Part shown: positions 33,408-43,613 of the stretch, piece after piece
Position numbering within the stretch: position 1 is the first letter of the stretch
Layout of the letters: each line of letters begins with the position of its first letter
Assembly (NCBI GenBank): GCA_000474255.1
Contig: BATO01000008.1
Coordinates: forward strand, 62,001-126,000
Length of the DNA: 64,000 nucleotides
Reading direction: 5' to 3'
Source of the DNA: Aquipseudomonas alcaligenes MRY13-0052
Lineage (GTDB): Bacteria; Pseudomonadota; Gammaproteobacteria; Pseudomonadales; Pseudomonadaceae
The notes under the pieces: model-generated
Seen by the model: only the letters and a program-made list of their open reading frames with translations
What the model was told of the DNA's origin: nothing
The model's database searches: none
Translations under genes and position numbers: made by a program

Positions 33408-33941
33408 TCAGGTCTCCGATGTATTCACTGTGAGGGTGGCGGTGAGGCCCGTATCGGTGTGGGCGGTCACCACCGAGGAAGCGATGTGTTTCTGTTCCAG
33501 GGTCACGCGGTGGTCGTGGCCGAGGACGAGGTCGATGCGTGCCTGTTCACGGGCTACGCCCGCCTCGACGCTGGACAGGTTTTCGATCGGCGCCGTGCGC
33601 AGCAGGGCAACACCGAGGCGCCGCAAGCGGTCCTGGGCGAGGCTGGACTGCAGCACCGAGCGCGCGTCATGGATCAGGTTCAGGGCGCCGGCGCCGTAGC
33701 CGACGAGGCCGAAGGTGGTCTCGCAGTTGGTGACGACGGTTTCCCGTTCGTTGTTGCCGTTGAATTCGCGGCGGGACTTGCCCTGTTCCGCCGACTGCGT
33801 TTCACGCAGGCTGGCGTAGAGGCCGGACGGCGGTGCCGCTGCCTGGTCCGCCGCGATCAACGCGCCGACCGGCAGTTCGAGCAGGCCGCGCAATGCCTCG
33901 CGCAGGGCGACGACATCCAGCCGAGTGGCGGTGATGGCCAT
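33408..33941 (-). CDS. Tail completion/neck terminator protein
   Basis: The 177-residue protein (RETVVTNCETTFGLVGYGAGALNLIHDARSVLQ, IENLSSVEAGVAREQARIDLVL) resembles the LIC_12616-type neck or tail terminator proteins that precede DUF3383 sheaths. It would cap the head-proximal end of the tube. In a headless particle this cap closes the tail. The start at 33941 follows AGGAGG. It is the only neck-type gene; no connector, portal or capsid gene lies on either side. Confidence 0.7.
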   Translation of the reverse strand: MAITATRLDVVALREALRGLLELPVGALIAADQAAAPPSGLYASLRETQSAEQGKSRREFNGNNERETVVTNCETTFGLVGYGAGALNLIHDARSVLQSSLAQDRLRRLGVALLRTAPIENLSSVEAGVAREQARIDLVLGHDHRVTLEQKHIASSVVTAHTDTGLTATLTVNTSET

Positions 33942-34043
33942 TGAGTCCTCCTGGTAAATAGGTGCGACCAGGCAAGCGGCGCGCAGGAGTGCGCGCCGCC
34001 GCCTCTCGGGTCGCGGTGGATAAGTTGAAAACGAAGTGGGCGA

Positions 34044-34319
34044 TCAGCCCAGGTGCAGGATCCGTGCGAGATTGCCGCGGGCCCGAAGCACCAGGAACAA
34101 CAGGATCAGCAGGACGCCGAGCATCCAGGGCGAAAGGTGCTCGCCCTGGTAACGCCCGAGGGCGATGGTCAGTGCCTGGCATCCCGTGCACAGCGCCAGG
34201 AGGTAGGCGCAAAGTGAAACGCCGGGGCGAAAGCGTGAGCCACGCCGCCGGTAGATCAGCAGTCGGAAGCAGATCGCTGCGCAAACCACGAGGGTGCTGG
34301 TGGCCAATGGATCATCCAT
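34044..34319 (-). CDS. Holin-like small membrane protein
   Basis: The 91-residue protein has three hydrophobic segments (about residues 6-24, 36-54 and 64-80) separated by short basic loops. It resembles small phage holins of the three-helix type. It would make inner-membrane holes for the GH19 endolysin encoded at the other end of the operon. The start at 34319 overlaps the upstream holin-like gene by eight bases. Confidence 0.65.
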   Translation of the reverse strand: MDDPLATSTLVVCAAICFRLLIYRRRGSRFRPGVSLCAYLLALCTGCQALTIALGRYQGEHLSPWMLGVLLILLFLVLRARGNLARILHLG

Positions 34320-34686
34320 CCTTGCCTCCCGCTCCACGCCGCAGGATCGTCCGCAACCAGGAAGGCAGCTGTCCGCCGCGCATCCATTCCAGCAGGCCGA
34401 CGCCTGCTGTCACGCAGAGCGTCGCGGCGACGAACGCCACTGCCCCGCTGGTTTGCGAAATACCGCGACTGACCGCCTCGACGGCGGTGTAGTAACCGCC
34501 GACCCAGGACACCAAGAGGTAGCCCACACGAGTGAGGGCGCCATAGTCACGGGCGAACACCACGAAGAAGATCGCGCCGCCGAAGCCGCCGATCAGTGCA
34601 TTGCCATCGACACCGGGCACGATCATCGCGACCCCGGCGCCAGCCACTCCGCCTGCCATGGCGACCGCAATGCTGGGCTCGGTCAT
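34312..34686 (-). CDS. Holin-like membrane protein
   Basis: The 124-residue protein has a Gly/Ala-rich N-terminal hydrophobic stretch (IAVAMAGGVAGAGVAMIVPG), two further membrane segments (ALIGGFGGAIFFVVFARD, SGAVAFVAATLCVTAGVGLL) and a basic C-terminus (RTILRRGAGGKDG), as holins do. It is the first gene after the main operon promoter and leader hairpins. In P. aeruginosa the alpBCDE lysis genes hold the same position; whether this is an AlpB-type protein I cannot say. The start at 34686 follows AGGAGT. Confidence 0.65.
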   Translation of the reverse strand: MTEPSIAVAMAGGVAGAGVAMIVPGVDGNALIGGFGGAIFFVVFARDYGALTRVGYLLVSWVGGYYTAVEAVSRGISQTSGAVAFVAATLCVTAGVGLLEWMRGGQLPSWLRTILRRGAGGKDG

Positions 34687-34705
34687 GGAAGACTCCTTGC
34701 TAGAA

Positions 34706-34760
34706 GGCCCGGCGGATTTCGCCAGGCCCAGAAACGCCAAAGCCCGCAGTGTGCGGGCTT
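34706..34760 (-). terminator. Tandem hairpins in the operon leader
   Basis: Just downstream of the operon promoter, AAGCCCGC/GCGGGCTT (34740-34760) and GGCCTGGCG/CGCCGGGCC (34706-34728) form two stems. Both have only short T runs. They lie between promoter and first gene, where a promoter-proximal terminator would block the operon unless RNA polymerase is modified. Confidence 0.55.
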
Positions 34761-34788
34761 CGGTTGGTTTGATTTCGATCTTGGAGCT

Positions 34789-34823
34789 ATCTTACCTTTA
34801 TCGTCCCATATCGTCAATATGGG
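34789..34823 (-). promoter_or_regulatory. Main tail-operon promoter with palindromic element
   Basis: On the minus strand TTGACG (34817-34812), a 17-base spacer and TAAGAT (34794-34789) give a good sigma-70 promoter. The -35 hexamer sits inside a perfect seven-base inverted repeat, CCCATAT-TGACG-ATATGGG, a likely binding site for the HTH protein encoded upstream or for the repressor. Confidence 0.65.
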
Positions 34824-34855
34824 AAAAGCCGTTTTTTAAAAGAAATTTTTCCTCA

Positions 34856-35386
34856 TCAATGTGCAATAACGATCCCCGCGCTGGACATGGGCACTTCGAG
34901 GCGCGCCACGGCATCACGCAGCTTACCCGCCACCTTGGTACGCCAGTCCTGGTCCCAGCGATGGAGCGTGCTTTTGGACAGCCCGGTGAGCCGCTCGACT
35001 TCGCGGATGCTGTGCGGCGGGCGACGGAACATACGCATTAATAGTGCGAGCGCCGCACGCTGCTCGGCCGAGTCGGCCTGCGGGCGCAGCCAGTCACGCA
35101 GGGCCGCGATCGCCACCACGAAATCGCGCCCATGCGCGTACTCGGCCTGCACCACCGCTAGCTCCAGCGGGTGATCGGCCAGCAGGCGCTGTGCGAAACG
35201 GATGGTCATTACCGACTGCGCCTGCCACTCGTGCGGGCTCAAACCGCTGGGCAGCTTGCTGACGAAGCTGGTGTCGAAACGCTCGCGCAGCACATCGATG
35301 GCCATCGCCGTCGACGAGCGCGGGCCGGCCTTGTGCTCAGCCATCCAGTAAGCAACTGCCAGCGCCTGTTCTGTAGTCTGGAACAT
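34856..35386 (-). CDS. Small HTH protein, candidate AlpA/Q-like antiterminator
   Basis: The 176-residue soluble protein has a C-terminal helix-turn-helix (about 126-144, SIREVERLTGLSKSTLHRW) after a helical N-terminal part. It is transcribed divergently from the repressor and precedes the promoter and leader hairpins of the tail operon. In P. aeruginosa AlpA occupies this place between AlpR and the alp lysis genes and acts as a Q-like antiterminator. Equivalence is inferred from position and promoter layout; a conventional activator remains possible. The start at 35386 follows GGGAAGGGG. Confidence 0.55.
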   Translation of the reverse strand: MFQTTEQALAVAYWMAEHKAGPRSSTAMAIDVLRERFDTSFVSKLPSGLSPHEWQAQSVMTIRFAQRLLADHPLELAVVQAEYAHGRDFVVAIAALRDWLRPQADSAEQRAALALLMRMFRRPPHSIREVERLTGLSKSTLHRWDQDWRTKVAGKLRDAVARLEVPMSSAGIVIAH

Positions 35387-35512
35387 GTATTTCCCCTTCC
35401 CATGGGCCGACCCCCTGGCCGGCTGAACGATGAAAGCCGCCCCATTTCGCCGCTCCCCAGGTCATCAACGGACCGGGGAAGGCGTCATGGGACGGCAGAA
35501 TTTCTGGTACGG

Positions 35513-35576
35513 ATTATATAGTAGTACCTATATTTTTGCACTTGCATTGACATAGGTCCGCCCTTATTCTGCGCCC
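35513..35576. promoter_or_regulatory. Divergent repressor/HTH promoters with ATAGGT operators
   Basis: On the minus strand TATAAT (35518-35513) is a perfect -10 for the HTH gene. An imperfect palindrome, ATATAGTAGTACCTATAT (35516-35533), overlaps its spacer. A further inverted half-site, ATAGGT (35552-35557), lies inside the plus-strand promoter TTGCAT-17-TATTCT of the repressor. The spacing suggests autoregulated binding by the repressor. Confidence 0.6.
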
Positions 35577-36287
35577 ATGGAACTCAAAGACCGCATCAAG
35601 GCCGCGCGCAAGCACGCCAACCTGAGTCAGGTTCAGCTCGCCAGCGCCGCAGGCATGACACAGACCTCTATATCCGACCTGGAACGCGGCAAATCCCGCG
35701 CGACCAGCTTCGCCACCCAGATCGCTACCATCTGCGGGGTCAGCCCGCGCTGGCTCGCGGAAGGCCATGGCGAGATGCTGGAGGGCCGCATGAGCCGCCA
35801 GCCAGGCAATGCCGACTGGTTCGGTGGCGTGGAGTCCTGGGACGATGAAACACCGCTGGATGCCGACGAGATCGAGCTGCCCTTCTATAAGGAGGTGGAA
35901 CTGTCCGGCGGCAAGGGCAGCACGGTGGTACTGCAGACCACCGGGCGCAAGCTGCGCTTCGGCAAGTATTCGCTGCGCAAGAAGAACATCGATGCCGCCA
36001 GCGCAGCCTGCGTGACGGTGAACGGCAACAGCATGGAGCCGGTGCTGCCCGACGGCAGCACGGTGGGCGTGGACACCAGCGCGCGCACCATCAAGGACGG
36101 CGACATGTACGCCTTCGACCACGACGGCCAACTGCGCGTGAAGCTGCTCTACCGTCTCCCAGGGGGCGGCCTGCGCGTTCGCAGCTTCAACAGCGACGAG
36201 CACCCCGACGAGCGCTACGAGCCCGGCGAGGCCGCCGAGCACATCCAGATCATCGGCCGGGTGTTCTGGTACTCCGTCCTGCTCTGA
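35577..36287 (+). CDS. LexA/CI-type repressor with S24 autopeptidase domain (AlpR/PrtR-like)
   Basis: The 236-residue protein has an N-terminal XRE helix-turn-helix (about 4-62, NLSQVQLASAAGMTQTSISDLERGK). Its C-terminal S24 domain carries catalytic Ser152 in NGNSMEPVLPDG and Lys189 in LRVKLLYR. DNA damage activates RecA, which triggers self-cleavage and relieves repression. It faces the tail operon and probably keeps it silent. The usual Ala-Gly or Cys-Gly cleavage pair is not evident; Ser-Gly at 110-111 is the nearest candidate. The ATG lies only seven bases after the -10 element, so the mRNA may be leaderless. Confidence 0.88.
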   Translation: MELKDRIKAARKHANLSQVQLASAAGMTQTSISDLERGKSRATSFATQIATICGVSPRWLAEGHGEMLEGRMSRQPGNADWFGGVESWDDETPLDADEIELPFYKEVELSGGKGSTVVLQTTGRKLRFGKYSLRKKNIDAASAACVTVNGNSMEPVLPDGSTVGVDTSARTIKDGDMYAFDHDGQLRVKLLYRLPGGGLRVRSFNSDEHPDERYEPGEAAEHIQIIGRVFWYSVLL

Positions 36288-36305
36288 ACCCACCCTTCCA
36301 AACGC

Positions 36306-36332
36306 AAAGCCCGGCCCATTGCCGGGCTTTTT
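36306..36332 (+). terminator. Intrinsic terminator of the repressor gene
   Basis: AAAGCCCGGC pairs with GCCGGGCTTT over a five-base loop, followed by further T. Confidence 0.85.
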
Positions 36333-36404
36333 CATTACAGGCCCACCCACCCCTACCTCCATGCAGCAGCGCACCACAGAGCGCCCTGGAGGCAGCGAGA
36401 AGGG

Positions 36405-36460
36405 AAGGCTTTTGGCTTGCAGCTTGTGGCTTGTGGCTTACCGCTTGTGACTTGCGGCGC
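36405..36460. repeat. Degenerate GCTTGTGGCTT-type repeat
   Basis: Several imperfect copies of GCTTGTGGCTT follow one another between the repressor terminator and the tRNA terminator. Similar AGCTGGAAGC/GCTTGCAGC tracts occur at 43920-44010 and 47855-47885. They look like dispersed intergenic repeats; no gene is present in 36294-36499. Confidence 0.5.
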
Positions 36461-36499
36461 TTGCCACTGCCATATCACTTTTTCAGACACAAAGAAAAA

Positions 36500-36521
36500 G
36501 GGCCTGCATTTCTGCAGGCCC
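36500..36521 (-). terminator. Intrinsic terminator of the tRNA cluster
   Basis: GGGCCTGCA pairs with TGCAGGCCC over a four-base loop and is followed by TTTTTC on the minus strand, downstream of the last tRNA-Arg. Confidence 0.85.
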
Positions 36522-36531
36522 TTCTCTTGTA

Positions 36532-36608
36532 TGGCGCACTCAGGAGGATTCGAACCTCCGACCGCCCGGTTCGTAGCCGGGTACTCTATCCAGCTGAGCT
36601 ATGAGTGC
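36532..36608 (-). tRNA. tRNA-Arg (anticodon ACG), copy 2
   Basis: The 77-base cloverleaf has acceptor GCACTCA/TGAGTGC, anticodon loop CTACGAA (ACG, read as ICG), T-arm GGAGG-TTCGAAT-CCTCC and encoded CCA. It is identical to the copy at 36682-36758. Confidence 0.95.
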
Positions 36609-36681
36609 GTTTTGGTGGTTTTAGACCAGGTCACCACTGGTTGTACCCAAGATACGCCGACCTCGATCGTCGTATCTGATA

Positions 36682-36758
36682 TGGCGCACTCAGGAGGATT
36701 CGAACCTCCGACCGCCCGGTTCGTAGCCGGGTACTCTATCCAGCTGAGCTATGAGTGC
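36682..36758 (-). tRNA. tRNA-Arg (anticodon ACG), copy 1
   Basis: It is identical over its 77 bases to the downstream copy, with a 73-base spacer between them. Both are probably co-transcribed with tRNA-Ser. These tRNAs border the tailocin island. Confidence 0.95.
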
Positions 36759-36865
36759 GTGTAGGGCGCGCATTATAGAGATCCTTCAATCTTCGTCAAC
36801 TGCTTTTTCGATATTTTTCAACAACTTATCGAACTAACCGCTGACGTCTCTATAACACTGAATAA

Positions 36866-36956
36866 TGGCGGAGAAGGGGGGATTCGAACCCCCGACACCC
36901 TTTTGAGGTGTACTCCCTTAGCAGGGGAGCGCCTTCGGCCACTCGGCCACCTCTCC
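36866..36956 (-). tRNA. tRNA-Ser (anticodon GCT)
   Basis: The 91-base class II tRNA has acceptor GGAGAGG, anticodon loop CTGCTAA (GCT, reading AGC/AGT), a long variable arm, T-loop TTCGAAT and encoded CCA. It lies between rsmA and the tRNA-Arg pair, in the same direction. Confidence 0.95.
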
Positions 36957-37017
36957 GCAACACGGGGCGCATGATATCCATGTTTTCCCCGTTTGCAAAG
37001 CAAAAAATGCAGAAAAA

Positions 37018-37203
37018 TTAGTGGCTTGGTTCTTGGTCTTTCTCTTTCTGTATGCGTTGGTAAATCTCTTCACGGTGCACGGCAACCTCCTTCGGCGCGT
37101 TAACGCCAATGCGCACCTGATTACCTTTCACGCCTAACACGGTGACAGTGACGTCGTCACCCACCATCAGGGTCTCTCCGACCCGGCGAGTCAGAATCAG
37201 CAT
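37018..37203 (-). CDS. rsmA: RsmA/CsrA post-transcriptional regulator
   Basis: The 61-residue protein [20 protein letters not shown]...[18 protein letters not shown] is a standard RsmA, with conserved Leu4, the [11 protein letters not shown] core and Arg44 in VHREEI. The dimer binds ANGGA motifs in mRNA leaders and represses secretion, biofilm and tailocin-unrelated secondary traits; the small RNAs RsmY and RsmZ titrate it. It lies downstream of lysC, separated by the lysC terminator, so it has its own promoter in 37204-37350. Confidence 0.97.
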   Translation of the reverse strand: MLILTRRVGETLMVGDDVTVTVLGVKGNQVRIGVNAPKEVAVHREEIYQRIQKEKDQEPSH

Positions 37204-37352
37204 TCCTTTCTCCTCACGGATTTAAGTTCAGGGACAAAACAGTCTGCAAAAAAGAAATGGCATCGCCCCCTCAGGATATCAAGGGGTCTCCACCCAAGTA
37301 TTGACCAGCACTGGCAAAAGGAAAGTTCCAACAGTACCGGCCAAAAACGACA

Positions 37353-37378
37353 AAAGGCGCGGGGTTAGCCGCGCCTTT
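37353..37378 (-). terminator. Intrinsic terminator of lysC
   Basis: AAAGGCGCGG pairs with CCGCGCCTTT over a six-base loop and is followed by TTTTG on the minus strand, just beyond the lysC stop codon. Confidence 0.85.
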
Positions 37379-37389
37379 CGCTATAAGCC

Positions 37390-38625
37390 TCACTCACCCT
37401 GTCGGGCGGGGGCGTCCAGCTCGAAAGCGGTGTGAAGGGCACGCACGGCCAGCTCGAGGTACTTCTCCTCGATGACCACGGACACCTTGATCTCGGACGT
37501 GGAGATCATCTGGATGTTGATGCTCTCCTTGGCCAGGGCCTCGAACATACGGCTGGCCACGCCCGCGTGGGAGCGCATGCCGACGCCGACGATGGAGACC
37601 TTGGCGATCTTGGTGTCGCCGCTGACTTCACGGGCACCGATCTCGCGAGCGGTCTGTTCAAGCACCTGCAGCGCGTTCTGGTAGTCGTTGCGGTGCACGG
37701 TGAAGGTGAAGTCGGTGGTGTTATCGTGCGCGACGTTCTGCACGATCATGTCCACTTCGATATTGGCGGCACTGATCGGCCCGAGGATCTTGAAGGCAAC
37801 GCCGGGGGTATCCGGTACGCCACGGATGGTCAGCTTGGCCTCGTCGCGATTGAAGGCGATGCCGGAGATGATCGGCTGTTCCATGGATTCCTCTTCATCA
37901 AGGGTAATGAGGGTGCCCGGACCCTCCTGGAAGCTGTGCAGCACGCGCAGCGGGACGTTGTACTTGCCGGCGAACTCCACCGAGCGGATCTGCAGCACCT
38001 TGGAGCCGAGGCTGGCCATTTCCAGCATCTCCTCGAAGGTGATCTTGTCCAGGCGCTGGGCCTGGGGCACCACGCGCGGGTCGGTGGTGTAGACGCCATC
38101 TACATCGGTATAGATCTGGCACTCGTCGGCCTTCAGCGCCGCCGCCAGGGCCACGCCGGTGGTGTCGGAGCCGCCACGGCCGAGGGTGGTGATGTTGCCG
38201 TGCTCGTCCACGCCCTGGAAGCCGGCGACCACGACCACGCGACCCGCCTTGAGGTCGCTGCGGATCTTCTGGTCGTCGATCTGCAGGATGCGCGCCTTGT
38301 TGTGGGCGCTGTCGGTGAGGATGCGCACCTGGTTGCCGGTATAGGAAACCGCCGGCACGCCACGCTTGATCAGCGCCATGGAGAGCAGGGCAATGGTCAC
38401 CTGCTCACCGGTGGAGACCATCACGTCCAGCTCGCGCGGCACCGGCTTATCGCTGATCTGCTTGGCCAGGTCGATGAGACGGTTGGTTTCGCCGCTCATG
38501 GCGGAAACCACCACCACGATGTCGTCGCCGCCTTCGCGGAATTTCTTGACCTTCTCGGCCACCTGCTCGATGCGCTCGACGGTGCCGACCGAGGTCCCCC
38601 CAAACTTCTGTACGATCAAAGCCAT
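37390..38625 (-). CDS. lysC: Aspartate kinase
   Basis: The 411-residue enzyme phosphorylates aspartate, the first step to lysine, threonine, methionine and diaminopimelate. It has the N-terminal kinase signature VQKFGGTSVG, the TTLGRGGSDTTGVAL catalytic segment and the TDVDGVYTTDPR motif. Two C-terminal ACT domains (TIRGVPDTPGVAFKIL, VSIVGVGMRSHAGVA, HMISTSEIKVSVV-like) provide feedback inhibition. Length and order match the lysine/threonine-sensitive Pseudomonas enzyme. It lies between alaS and rsmA, all on the minus strand. Confidence 0.97.
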   Translation of the reverse strand: MALIVQKFGGTSVGTVERIEQVAEKVKKFREGGDDIVVVVSAMSGETNRLIDLAKQISDKPVPRELDVMVSTGEQVTIALLSMALIKRGVPAVSYTGNQVRILTDSAHNKARILQIDDQKIRSDLKAGRVVVVAGFQGVDEHGNITTLGRGGSDTTGVALAAALKADECQIYTDVDGVYTTDPRVVPQAQRLDKITFEEMLEMASLGSKVLQIRSVEFAGKYNVPLRVLHSFQEGPGTLITLDEEESMEQPIISGIAFNRDEAKLTIRGVPDTPGVAFKILGPISAANIEVDMIVQNVAHDNTTDFTFTVHRNDYQNALQVLEQTAREIGAREVSGDTKIAKVSIVGVGMRSHAGVASRMFEALAKESINIQMISTSEIKVSVVIEEKYLELAVRALHTAFELDAPARQGE

Positions 38626-38726
38626 TTCAAAAGCCGCCTAATCCCGTGAAGGGCGCCCATTAAACAATCAACGCAGAACACTGCCAAGGCCCGCCGGGCG
38701 TGGGGCGGGCCGTTGGCGGCGGGGTC

Positions 38727-41348
<2,622 letters not shown>

Positions 41349-41469
41349 AGGTTCTTCCACGGAAACTGCGGCCACGAATCGCCGGCAAAGGGCCGCATTA
41401 TATAGGCCCTGTGCCAGCGGGATAGTGCCTTTATGCGATAGAAAACGGCTATCGGAGGCTATCAGGTGA

Positions 41470-42474
41470 TCAATGGCGGCGGAACTCGGCGAACGCCTCG
41501 ATCACCCGCTCGATGCCGGCGGCATCGACGTCCAGGTGGGTCACCATACGCAAGCGCGGCGCGGCACTCAGGACGATGCCCCGCTCGGCCATGAAGGCTT
41601 TCGCGGCCGGCGCCTGCGAACCCAGGTCAACATAGACCATGTTGCTCTGCACCGGCTCCACGCTGTAGCCCAGTTCGGCCAGCCCGGCGCCCAGGCGCGT
41701 GGCGTTGGCGTGGTCGTCCGCCAGGCGCTGCACCTGGTGATCCAGGGCGTACAGGCCCGCAGCCGCCAGCAGGCCGGCCTGGCGCATGCCGCCGCCGACC
41801 ATCTTGCGCAGGCGTCGGGCCTTGGCGATCAGTGCCGCGCTGCCGCACAGCACCGAACCCACCGGGGCGCCCAGGCCCTTGGACAGGCACACGGAAACCG
41901 AATCGAAATGCTGGGTGATCTCGCGGGCGTCCACGCCCAGCTTCACCGCCGCGTTGTACAGACGCGCGCCGTCCAGGTGCAGCGCCAGGCCACGGCGCCG
42001 GGTCAGCTCCCGCGCCGCCGCCAGGTACGCCAGGGGCAGCACCTTGCCCTGCATGGTGTTTTCCAGTGCCAACAGGCGGGTGCGGGCGAAGTGGAAGTCG
42101 TCCTGCTTGATCGCCGCCTCGACCTTGGCCAGGTCCAGCGAGCCATCGGCCTCGCCATCGATGGGCTGCGGCTGGATCGAGCCGAGCACCGCCGCGCCAC
42201 CGCCTTCGTATTTATAGGTGTGGGCCTGCTGGCCGACGATGTACTCGTCGCCGCGCTCGCAATGGGCCATCAGCCCCAGCAGGTTGCTCATGGTGCCGGT
42301 GGGCACGAAGAGCGCCGCCTCGAAGCCCAGGCGCTCCGCGAGCGTGGCTTCCAGGCGGTTGACGGTGGGGTCTTCGCCATAGACGTCATCACCCAGCGGC
42401 GCCGCCTGCATGGCGTCGCGCATGCCGGGCGTGGGTTGGGTGACGGTGTCGCTGCGCAGGTCTATGACGGCCAT
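41470..42474 (-). CDS. ltaE: Low-specificity L-threonine aldolase
   Basis: The 334-residue PLP enzyme cleaves L-threonine and L-allo-threonine to glycine and acetaldehyde. It begins [16 protein letters not shown], carries [13 protein letters not shown] and [12 protein letters not shown], and has the PLP lysine in [14 protein letters not shown] (about residue 200). The start at 42474 is the first Met. It is upstream of alaS on the same strand and downstream of aruE, as in P. aeruginosa, where the gene is called ltaA. Confidence 0.95.
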   Translation of the reverse strand: MAVIDLRSDTVTQPTPGMRDAMQAAPLGDDVYGEDPTVNRLEATLAERLGFEAALFVPTGTMSNLLGLMAHCERGDEYIVGQQAHTYKYEGGGAAVLGSIQPQPIDGEADGSLDLAKVEAAIKQDDFHFARTRLLALENTMQGKVLPLAYLAAARELTRRRGLALHLDGARLYNAAVKLGVDAREITQHFDSVSVCLSKGLGAPVGSVLCGSAALIAKARRLRKMVGGGMRQAGLLAAAGLYALDHQVQRLADDHANATRLGAGLAELGYSVEPVQSNMVYVDLGSQAPAAKAFMAERGIVLSAAPRLRMVTHLDVDAAGIERVIEAFAEFRRH

Positions 42475-42601
42475 CTCGGGGCTCCTTGGCTGGGTAAGGG
42501 AACGACCCTAAAGGAGCGCGACGAGAGGAGCAAGGGGGAGTGAAACGTCCTTCGGCAAGCCGTAGCCCGGGCATCAGCCCGGGAACGAGACGCGCATTGG
42601 A

Positions 42602-43603
42602 TCAGTCGACTTCGGCGGGGACGATGAGGATGCCGGCGCGCAGGCCATTCTTCACCTTCGGGTTGGGGAAGATGATGCGTGCACCCTCCTCCTCGATCAC
42701 CCAGCGGGTGCCGGCGATGTCGTCGGCCAGCAGGTAGCCGACCGGCAGCTCGCTGAAGTTCTCGATGTCCGCCGGCAGGTGCAGCTGGAAGGCATCGCTG
42801 TGCTTGATCACCTCGCGGGACACGGCGAACAGCTGCAGCGCGCCGAGGTCCTCGCCCTCGCCTTCCGGCTCGGCGCCTTCCACCAACAGGCGCAAGCGTG
42901 CTTCCAGCAGGTCGAGGTTGACCTGGCCGTTCTCGCCGAACGGGCGCGCCTTGCCCAGCTCCAGGGTGAAGGCTTCGGCCTCCAGGCTGGCGTAGGTGTA
43001 GGAGCTGAAGGTGATACCGGTCTTGTTCTGCAGCAGCACCGCCTCGATGCCGGCGGCGCCCAGGCGCGCCAGTTCGCGGCGGGAATGTTCGCGCCCCTCC
43101 TTGTAGGGGTAGAGGGCGAACTGCTCGATCTTCGAGCCACGGATGGCGGTGTGCAGGTCGTAGTGCAGGCGGGTACGGCTCGGCTTGATGAAGAAGGCCG
43201 CGGCCAGGCGCTCCAGCTCGTTGGCGCGCATCGCCTCGAAGCCGCTGGTCTGCTCGTGACGGCCATTGAACAGGCGGTTGATGTCCTGCTCCAGGTAGCG
43301 CTCGCCGCGGCGCATGGCCTCGGGGTTGCCGAGCAGGAAGAGAATCCGCGAGCGGGGCTTCAGCTCGCCGCGGGCCACGCCTTGCAGCAGGCGGTCCAGC
43401 AGTTCGATCGGTGCCGTCTCGTTGCCATGGATACCGGCGGAGAGCAGCAGGTCCATGCCGTTGTCGGCGTTGACGGGCGGGGTGACCTCAAGCGCCCCCT
43501 CGCCCAGCCAGTGCAGGCGGGTGCCCTCGGCGGTCAGTTGAATCTTCTCGGTCGGCTCGCGGCCGGCCAGGGTCAGTTCAAGCAGTTTGCCAAGGGCCAA
43601 CAT
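42602..43603 (-). CDS. aruE: Succinylglutamate desuccinylase
   Basis: The 333-residue zinc enzyme (AstE) performs the last step of the arginine succinyltransferase pathway, splitting N-succinylglutamate to glutamate and succinate. Zinc ligands lie in GIHGNETAP (His and Glu) and [12 protein letters not shown] (second His). The C-terminal beta domain has [20 protein letters not shown]. It is the last gene of the aru operon, ten bases after the small His-rich gene. A short CCCGGGC hairpin lies between it and ltaE. Confidence 0.95.
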   Translation of the reverse strand: MLALGKLLELTLAGREPTEKIQLTAEGTRLHWLGEGALEVTPPVNADNGMDLLLSAGIHGNETAPIELLDRLLQGVARGELKPRSRILFLLGNPEAMRRGERYLEQDINRLFNGRHEQTSGFEAMRANELERLAAAFFIKPSRTRLHYDLHTAIRGSKIEQFALYPYKEGREHSRRELARLGAAGIEAVLLQNKTGITFSSYTYASLEAEAFTLELGKARPFGENGQVNLDLLEARLRLLVEGAEPEGEGEDLGALQLFAVSREVIKHSDAFQLHLPADIENFSELPVGYLLADDIAGTRWVIEEEGARIIFPNPKVKNGLRAGILIVPAEVD

Positions 43604-43613
43604 CCGCTATTCC

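Noticed and set aside
16809-36287. The island as a complete inducible prophage
   Set aside because: No integrase, terminase, portal, capsid or replication genes are present within 20 kb of otherwise intact tail and lysis genes.
36294-36531. An attachment site for the island next to the tRNA-Arg genes
   Set aside because: No tRNA-like fragment was found near the mgtE-side border, and no integrase is present.
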